Origin: Candidatus Saccharimonadota bacterium
Lineage (GTDB): Bacteria; Patescibacteriota; Saccharimonadia; Saccharimonadales; UBA4665
Reading direction: 5' to 3'
NCBI GenBank assembly: GCA_014377695.1
Contig: JACMPA010000024.1
Coordinates: 1-42,946 of the forward strand
Length of the DNA: 42,946 bases
Shown here: piece by piece, positions 36,893-42,946 of the stretch
How the letters are laid out: the number at the start of each line of letters is the position of its first letter
How positions within the stretch are numbered: position 1 is the first letter of the stretch
Program-made: the position numbers and the translations under genes
Notes under the pieces: generated by a model
Database searches by the model: none
What the model was told of the DNA's origin: nothing
The model's input: only the letters and a program-made list of their open reading frames with translations

Positions 36893-37579
36893 ATGAAAAA
36901 TGGCCTTAAAAAAGAAATAGTCCACGAAGCAAAGGTACCTAAACCTGCAGCGCGAAAACAGCTGACAGTTTTTAGCAATAGATGGGTACTATTTTTGTCT
37001 GGCTTGGTTCTAGCAACACTCGTAATACTCAGCGTACGGTTCTTTACTTATTCTATTAATCACACGCATTATCATGCCAACTTCGCTGTGTATATCAACG
37101 GTCAACGTGAAGACTTCAAAGCCCCTCAGTATTACGAAGAGATTGCTGCTTGTACCGTGAATGGAACTATCGTGCCAGCTCAGCGGGCACACATGCACGA
37201 AAAGGTTAATTCGGTCGTCCATGTGCACGACGATGCGGTCACCTGGGAACAATTCTTTAACAACATTGGTTGGACGCTTGGCCCTAACTTCATTCAAAAC
37301 AATGAGCGCGTGTTGTATGTGGCCGACGACACTAACAAACTCAACATAGTATTAAATGATCAAAACCTGACTGATTTAACCTCGATCGCCAATGAGGTCA
37401 TCAAAAGCGAAGACCGATTGCTGATCAGCTTTGGGGCAATTGATGACGACACCCTGAATAACGAATACGAAACTGTGGCAAAGTCGGCACATCAGTACAA
37501 CATGTCTAACGACCCCGCTAGCTGTTCTGGCGTAATGGACCACGTTAGGACCTCCGACCGCCTCAAGCACTTGTTCTAA
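36893..37579 (+). CDS. Single-TM extracytoplasmic His-rich protein
   Basis: TM then HTHYHANFAVYING and AHMHEKVNSVVHVHDDAVTWEQFF; ORF-track start is 36875, but the second Met fits the -10 spacing. Confidence 0.7.
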   Translation: MKNGLKKEIVHEAKVPKPAARKQLTVFSNRWVLFLSGLVLATLVILSVRFFTYSINHTHYHANFAVYINGQREDFKAPQYYEEIAACTVNGTIVPAQRAHMHEKVNSVVHVHDDAVTWEQFFNNIGWTLGPNFIQNNERVLYVADDTNKLNIVLNDQNLTDLTSIANEVIKSEDRLLISFGAIDDDTLNNEYETVAKSAHQYNMSNDPASCSGVMDHVRTSDRLKHLF

Positions 37580-38049
37580 TATTTGCCGGTTTGGGCTTGG
37601 GTAAGCGCGGCCGCGATTGCGTCCGCACAATCGTCTGGTTTTGGAACTTCTTGTAAACCTAGGATCACGCGTACCATTTCTTGGATCTGCTTTTTGTCAG
37701 CTTTACCGTAGCCAGTCACGGCCATTTTGATTTGCAACGGGGTATACTCGAATATTTCAAGTCCAGCTTGTTTCCCACATAGCAGTACTACGCCACGGGC
37801 TTGCGAAACGGTCATAGCTGTCGTCACGTTCTTAGCGAAGAACAGCTTTTCGACCGACATGATTGTCGGTTTGTTGCTGGCAATTATCTCTGATAGTTCC
37901 TCGAAAATCGTTACTAAGCGTACCGCGTCGTCCTCATGCACCGGTGTACGAATCACGCCGGCATCCACCAGCGTCGCTTTACCTTTATCTACATCGATAA
38001 CGCCAAAGCCCAGGATTCCAGTCCCAGGGTCGATCCCAAGTATCCTCAC
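37576..38049 (-). CDS. ruvC: Holliday junction resolvase RuvC
   Basis: ILGIDPGTGILGFGVID, VEKLFFAKNVTTAMTVSQARGVVLL, DDCADAIAAAL. Confidence 0.96.
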   Translation of the reverse strand: MRILGIDPGTGILGFGVIDVDKGKATLVDAGVIRTPVHEDDAVRLVTIFEELSEIIASNKPTIMSVEKLFFAKNVTTAMTVSQARGVVLLCGKQAGLEIFEYTPLQIKMAVTGYGKADKKQIQEMVRVILGLQEVPKPDDCADAIAAALTQAQTGKY

Positions 38050-38693
38050 GATACGACCGTTTCTTCACTACCATCACCGTCAATAATTAGCACTTCGCCG
38101 TCAGTGAGTGCCATATGGGATATCTGAGCTTTTTCCATGGCATCGACTGCTTTCTCAGCGGCATCACTTGCAGGGTGATCGGACATGTAATGTGGTACGA
38201 AGACGTATTCCAATATTCCAAGCCCCGATGTCACAGCGGGCACGCCATATACTTGCTGTACTACTTCGGGATCGTCCATGACAGCTAACGGTCCAAGCGT
38301 CGGCGACAGGACGCAAGAGCCGGCGCTGGATCCTGCGTACAGGAGCGAATCATCGCGTATACGCGTAACAAGTATTCTGTCGAGTCCACTGAGTTGCATA
38401 GCGGTTCGTAAGAGGAATGTGTTGCCCCCTCCGACATAGGTTACGCCAAATAGCTGGAACTTTGCCGCAAGCTCACCCGACTTTCCGAAGTAGTCACGTA
38501 GATCAACTTCCTCCGGCTCAAAACCGAGCTCGCGGAGCGTAGCCAACTGTTCATTACCCTTTACAGTGCGTTGCTCTGTGGCCTGATAATCGTAAGCATT
38601 CATAATGGAAGCAACTTTCAGATTAGCACCAGCGAGTTTAAGTATTTCTTCTGGTCGATTTCCGAAGCCATATGACGATAGATACAGTTTCAT
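38046..38693 (-). CDS. Peptidase E-like (S51) serine peptidase
   Basis: YVGGGNTFLL, YAGSSAGSCVLSPTLG, VPHYMSDHP. Confidence 0.88.
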   Translation of the reverse strand: MKLYLSSYGFGNRPEEILKLAGANLKVASIMNAYDYQATEQRTVKGNEQLATLRELGFEPEEVDLRDYFGKSGELAAKFQLFGVTYVGGGNTFLLRTAMQLSGLDRILVTRIRDDSLLYAGSSAGSCVLSPTLGPLAVMDDPEVVQQVYGVPAVTSGLGILEYVFVPHYMSDHPASDAAEKAVDAMEKAQISHMALTDGEVLIIDGDGSEETVVS

Positions 38694-38700
38694 TCTGCCC

Positions 38701-39423
38701 CTAAAGTAACGATTCAGCTATATCGAAATTGACGTGCGTGTTGACGACGTCGTCACAGGCATCGAGGGCGTCCATTAAGCGCATAATTTTCCCAGCAGTG
38801 GCTTCGTCGGTAACTTCCACAGTATTGCCAGGGACATAGGTTAATTCGGCTTCGGTAATTTCCAGTCCTGCTGCCTTCAAGGCATCACGGACTTTAGCCA
38901 GGTCAGTTGGGTCGGTATAGATGAGGCTAGACCCATCATCGTCCTGGACATCGCTAGCGCCTGCGTCAAGGGCCTGCATCATCAACTCGTCTCCGGTGCC
39001 AGTTACGCGAATAACGCCCTTACGGTCAAACTGGAAGGCCACAGCCCCCTTCTCAGCAATATTACCCCCGTGTTTGCTGAATGCCAGCTTTACTATCGGA
39101 TACGTACGATTCAAGTTATCGGTCGCAACTTCGACCAGGATGGCGACGCCCTGCGGGCCATAACCCTCATACAACACTTCCTGCATCTGAGCAGCCGATT
39201 TGTCCTTAATGCGATCAAGGGCCCGCTGCACGTTGGCCGACGGCATATTAGCGGCCTTTGCCTTATCAATTGCTAAACGTAGCGAAAAATTGGTGTCCGG
39301 ATCGATACCGTCACGGGCGGCCATGGCAATGGCATGGCCGAGTTTGGTGAACACGGCGCCACGGGCAGCGTCTTTGGCGCCTTTTTCACGCTTGATTGTT
39401 GACCACTTGGAGTGTCCGCTCAA
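38701..39423 (-). CDS. yebC: YebC/PmpR-family regulatory protein
   Basis: MSGHSKWSTIKREKGAKDAARGAVFTKLGHAIAMAAR, YEGYGPQGVAILVEVATDNLNRT. Confidence 0.97.
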   Translation of the reverse strand: MSGHSKWSTIKREKGAKDAARGAVFTKLGHAIAMAARDGIDPDTNFSLRLAIDKAKAANMPSANVQRALDRIKDKSAAQMQEVLYEGYGPQGVAILVEVATDNLNRTYPIVKLAFSKHGGNIAEKGAVAFQFDRKGVIRVTGTGDELMMQALDAGASDVQDDDGSSLIYTDPTDLAKVRDALKAAGLEITEAELTYVPGNTVEVTDEATAGKIMRLMDALDACDDVVNTHVNFDIAESLL

Positions 39424-40888
39424 AATCTGTCTCCTTGCTTTTCTTCTCTGTTATTGTATCACTTTCTGACATGTCTGCCTTGCGCTTCAGAGCCAGCACC
39501 AGCGATCCGACTACCACATACCAACCAAGCATTTGCTTCGTTGAGAAGCCAATGCCTTCCTTGAATGCATACGGAACATGACTCAGTAGATTTGCTACAT
39601 CGAGCATATACGTCATAAGGAGCGTAGCTGGCCAAGCGAACCAGCCCGCAACAGGTGCGAGCAACATGCCGGCCAGTCCGGCAATAAGCGTCAGGAGCAT
39701 GGCAAGTGGGATAAAGGCGACCACCAGCACGTTGGCTATAATGCCCACGAACGACATCTGACCAAACGTATGCAAAATATAGGGTAGGGCCATTATTTCG
39801 GCACAAATACTTTCGAGTGCAACACAGGCGATGATTGATTCCTTCCATCGTGCACTCCAATTGACCTGCAGCAGCGGGGCTAAAATCATGACCCCGAAAA
39901 AGGCTAGGAATGATAAATACCAGCCGATATCGGACCACACATAATACGGATTGGCATAGGCAGTTATAGCTGCTGCGAACAATAGTAATATGAGCGGCTT
40001 GAATTCGCGACCGTAGTAGGCGGTTGCAATACTTAACAAGCTAACTATCGCGGCACGGACAATACTAGCGCTGGTGCCAGCAAATAACAAAAACAGCACT
40101 ATTAACCCGAGCGAAAGCAGTAGTTTTAAACGTTTCGACCGCTTCCCTGCAACCTTATCGGCACTCCGAAGCAAGATGGTCATATTGTAGCCGCTGGCTG
40201 CTACGATGTGCGTCAGGCCGACCATGAGGAGGCTCTGGGTCACTCCGGGAGGCAGAGTGTTTCGCTGCCCGATGAGCAGACCCATCCCAAACGAGGCCAC
40301 TGGTTCGGGCAGTGCCGATTGTACGCCGGCGGTAAACCGCCGGCGTAGCTCGTTTACCAACGAATTATGATGCTCGACCAGGGTCATTTGTCCAAAACTC
40401 ATTCGCCCCTGGTATGATCCAAGAGAGGGCCGGAGTTTACCGGCCACCCTAATTTCGTCACCTGCGAACACCGCGTTCAGGCCAAAACCACTAATGCTCA
40501 CTTTGCCGGTTAACCGCTCACCGGTGCTATCAATAATCACGTGCTTCGTATCAAAGGTCAGCTGTTTGGATTTACCGTATGCCGCATCTTGGCTAGCAAT
40601 GACGGTTACTGTTCCCTTTTGCCCGTAATAGTTATCGAACCGCGCTAACTTATCCTGATATAAGCCACCCCGCCAGAATCCTAAACTAGCCGCAAACAGT
40701 ACCACCCAAAGTAATGCCATGACCGATCGCTTACGCAGACCCAGCAGCACTGGTGCGAGAAGTATCCACCAGTAGTGCGCATCGATGTGCCACGATTTTG
40801 AAAAGCCGGCAGCCAAAAGGAAGACTGCACAGAACACAAATAGCAAGCTAGTCCTTCGCAGTTTACAGGCCAACAGCTTGCGCATCAT
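39386..40888 (-). CDS. comEC: ComEC/Rec2-family DNA uptake channel, truncated form
   Basis: GMGLLIGQRNTLPPGVTQSLLMVGLTHIVAASGYN plus many TM; no C-terminal MBL domain. Confidence 0.92.
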   Translation of the reverse strand: MMRKLLACKLRRTSLLFVFCAVFLLAAGFSKSWHIDAHYWWILLAPVLLGLRKRSVMALLWVVLFAASLGFWRGGLYQDKLARFDNYYGQKGTVTVIASQDAAYGKSKQLTFDTKHVIIDSTGERLTGKVSISGFGLNAVFAGDEIRVAGKLRPSLGSYQGRMSFGQMTLVEHHNSLVNELRRRFTAGVQSALPEPVASFGMGLLIGQRNTLPPGVTQSLLMVGLTHIVAASGYNMTILLRSADKVAGKRSKRLKLLLSLGLIVLFLLFAGTSASIVRAAIVSLLSIATAYYGREFKPLILLLFAAAITAYANPYYVWSDIGWYLSFLAFFGVMILAPLLQVNWSARWKESIIACVALESICAEIMALPYILHTFGQMSFVGIIANVLVVAFIPLAMLLTLIAGLAGMLLAPVAGWFAWPATLLMTYMLDVANLLSHVPYAFKEGIGFSTKQMLGWYVVVGSLVLALKRKADMSESDTITEKKSKETDFERTLQVVNNQA

Positions 40889-40980
40889 GATGCGCCGAAT
40901 TTTAGCAGACCACGTTCATCAAACCATGAGCGAAACTCGACTCACGACCATATAAGCACCTTAATTTAGCTGACTAGGCG

Positions 40981-41382
40981 CTACACAGCTCGTGGACGAC
41001 GGATAGTTAGCAGCCGTACGATGCCAAAGGCGACAAGTGAGTATACTAGCATCGCAACTAATGTCGATAGTTCGAATTTTGCCACGCCCAGCGTTTGGTC
41101 GTAACTGAATATACCAAAGAATGGTGCGGCAAATGGATGGCTGAGCGAATAAATAAAGTTTACGAAGCCGTTTGCTTGATTAGCGCCCAGCAGTATCAGT
41201 ACAAATCGGAAAGCCAACAGCGTCAAGACAACGCCAGTGATGAACCAAATGATTCTGACGGCAGTGTTGGTTGTATCCGCTTTATCTGTTGGGGCGGGCA
41301 TGTCGTCAACGGTTCGGGTTGTCTTAGTTGTTGCAAAACCGTCACTATCAACTTCTTGGACTCGTTGTATTTGTTCTGTCAT
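40981..41382 (-). CDS. YggT-family membrane protein
   Basis: LLAFRFVLILLGANQANGFVNFIYSLSHPFAAPFFGIF. Confidence 0.7.
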   Translation of the reverse strand: MTEQIQRVQEVDSDGFATTKTTRTVDDMPAPTDKADTTNTAVRIIWFITGVVLTLLAFRFVLILLGANQANGFVNFIYSLSHPFAAPFFGIFSYDQTLGVAKFELSTLVAMLVYSLVAFGIVRLLTIRRPRAV

Positions 41383-41535
41383 AGTAAATCTCCGTTATGT
41401 TGCAGATTATAGTACAAGCGGAACGGCCGTACTGTAAGAATTATTGCCAAGTTTAAGCTAACTCTCAGCTTTTCGACATATTGCCATTAGTATTAGTTCT
41501 AAGTAGAACTACGTGTTCTGAAGCCATGTGTATGT

Positions 41536-42111
41536 TTATAGGTCTCGCCGGATGGACTCCAATGCTCGCAGCCCCCTTTCGATTTCGGGGAATCTGAGTT
41601 CCAAAGAGTAGTACAAAGCTGTTTTGTCGAGCGCCTCTGAACTCAGATCGGGCAAAACGGGTGTGCTGTCGTGATATGGCTCATGGCCGTATAGACGTCC
41701 GCCTTCAGAGCGAAACGCCCCAAACACCACGATGTGAGGATGATCTGGTATGCCATGGCCTTCTATATGTTCTACTGGGCTGCGGTGACTAGGTTCAGCT
41801 TCGACCTTCAAGTCAAGATCTACGTTTCGCCGTAGTAGTACCTCACCAATTGCATCGGCAACGTAATGAAGTTTTTGCCGATCAGTAGGCGCTAAATCGT
41901 GAAAGTAAGCTCGCTTGCCTGGTGTCCCGGTGGCCGGTGCCACCATAAACTGATCAGTAAACTTCGGAAACGGATCTAAGGCGGCCATTATTCCGTGGTC
42001 GGGACTGAAGAATACTGGCCGTATTTTTGGTTTACCGGGCACCTCGAATTGTTCACGCTTGACGCGCTGCCATTCGGCTTCAAATTTTGTCTGTGGTAGC
42101 TTGCTCGTCAT
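41536..42111 (-). CDS. Hypothetical protein, possibly HIT-like
   Basis: GHGIPDHPHIVVFGAF weakly resembles HIT motifs. Confidence 0.35.
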   Translation of the reverse strand: MTSKLPQTKFEAEWQRVKREQFEVPGKPKIRPVFFSPDHGIMAALDPFPKFTDQFMVAPATGTPGKRAYFHDLAPTDRQKLHYVADAIGEVLLRRNVDLDLKVEAEPSHRSPVEHIEGHGIPDHPHIVVFGAFRSEGGRLYGHEPYHDSTPVLPDLSSEALDKTALYYSLELRFPEIERGLRALESIRRDL

Positions 42112-42148
42112 TGGTAATTTCGCACTCCGAGTAGATTAAAAGGTGTTG

Positions 42149-42946
42149 CTACGCAGGAATCATATCAAACGTATCAGGATTCGGACCATTACGGCCGGCT
42201 TCACCCTTATCCAGCGCATCGATAGCCGACATCTCGTCCGGGCTCAGTTCAAAGTCGAAGATATCGAAATTCTCAGCAATACGCTCTGGCGTGGAGGACT
42301 TCGGGAAAATGATGAAACCGTGCTGGATGTGCCAACGCAAGGTCACCTGAGCTGCTGATTTGCCGTGCGCGTCGGCAATAGATTGCAGTGCCGCGTCTTC
42401 CAGTACATCGCCTTGGGCAATTGGTGACCAGGCTTCAATGGCAATCCCGTTGTCTTGGCAGAACTGGACAACCTCGCGGTTTTGGAAGTAAGGGTGCAGC
42501 TCGATCTGATTGACTGACGGCTTCTCACCTGTTTCATCCATCAGCTTTTGCAAATGTGAGACTTGAAAATTAGATACACCAACGGAGCGCGCACGTCCTT
42601 CTTTCTTGAATTCAAGTAACGTGTTCCAGGTTTGAACAAAGTCGCCGTCGTATTTCGTTGGCAGTGGCCAATGAATAATGAATAAATCAATGTAGTCATC
42701 ACCAAGTTTTTCTAATGTCTCGGCGAAGGCTCTACGGGCAGCTTCTGGTTCATGGTGTCCATTATTGAGCTTACTCGTGATATGAATTTGCGATCGGTTA
42801 ATGCCGGAATTTTTGACTGCCTCGCCTACCTGCTGTTCATTCTGGTACATTTCGGCAGTATCAATATGCCGGAACCCGGCTTCAAGCGCTGTACCGATTA
42901 CTTCCGCTGCGTTTTCTGGTTCAATTTGATACACCCCGAACCCAAG
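42149..42946 (-). CDS. Aldo/keto reductase, 5' end cut by window edge
   Basis: Open frame reaches the edge (LGFGVYQIEPENAAEV); HIDTAEMYQNE, IDLFIIHWPLP, VGVSNFQVSHL, EAWSPIAQG. Confidence 0.92.
   Translation of the reverse strand, partial: LGFGVYQIEPENAAEVIGTALEAGFRHIDTAEMYQNEQQVGEAVKNSGINRSQIHITSKLNNGHHEPEAARRAFAETLEKLGDDYIDLFIIHWPLPTKYDGDFVQTWNTLLEFKKEGRARSVGVSNFQVSHLQKLMDETGEKPSVNQIELHPYFQNREVVQFCQDNGIAIEAWSPIAQGDVLEDAALQSIADAHGKSAAQVTLRWHIQHGFIIFPKSSTPERIAENFDIFDFELSPDEMSAIDALDKGEAGRNGPNPDTFDMIPA

Noticed and set aside
1-42946. UGA recoding as in some other Patescibacteria
   Set aside because: UGA terminates conserved genes here (for example pilM, pilN and pilO ends in ATGA overlaps) and the ORFs read normally with code 11

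Overview
This 42.9-kb window looks like part of a Saccharibacteria/TM7-type (Patescibacteria) chromosome. That assignment is inferred from gene content and style; I ran no search. It carries five tRNA genes (Gly-TCC, Arg-TCT, His-GTG on +; Pro-CGG, Pro-TGG on -). The core is a recombination, competence and type IV pilus locus: recA-hydrolase-recX, pilB-pilC-pilin-pilM-pilN-pilO, ruvB/ruvA/ruvC, yebC, and comEC without a nuclease/MBL domain. Other blocks are rny/ymdB, tsaE/tsaB, a MarR-linked metal/redox island (cupredoxin, helical-bundle protein, ferric-reductase-like membrane protein, TPC-type P1B ATPase), a surface block (ricin-B/GH26-like hydrolase, sortase beside a PNTG-anchored beta-helix protein, LTD-domain protein), and a small accessory cassette between tRNA-Arg and tRNA-His. 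The most interesting non-gene signals are: (1) a -10 box placed 6-8 nt from the start codon in about 13 genes, implying widespread leaderless mRNAs; (2) a RAYT-type HUH transposase flanked by GGGAGGACAGTCCTC palindromes; (3) a 15-codon mini-ORF coupled exactly between pilM and pilN; (4) a shared promoter/leader motif before three tRNAs; (5) a decayed large serine recombinase next to tRNA-Pro; (6) several perfect palindromes in intergenic regions. No CRISPR array, rRNA or intact prophage was seen.
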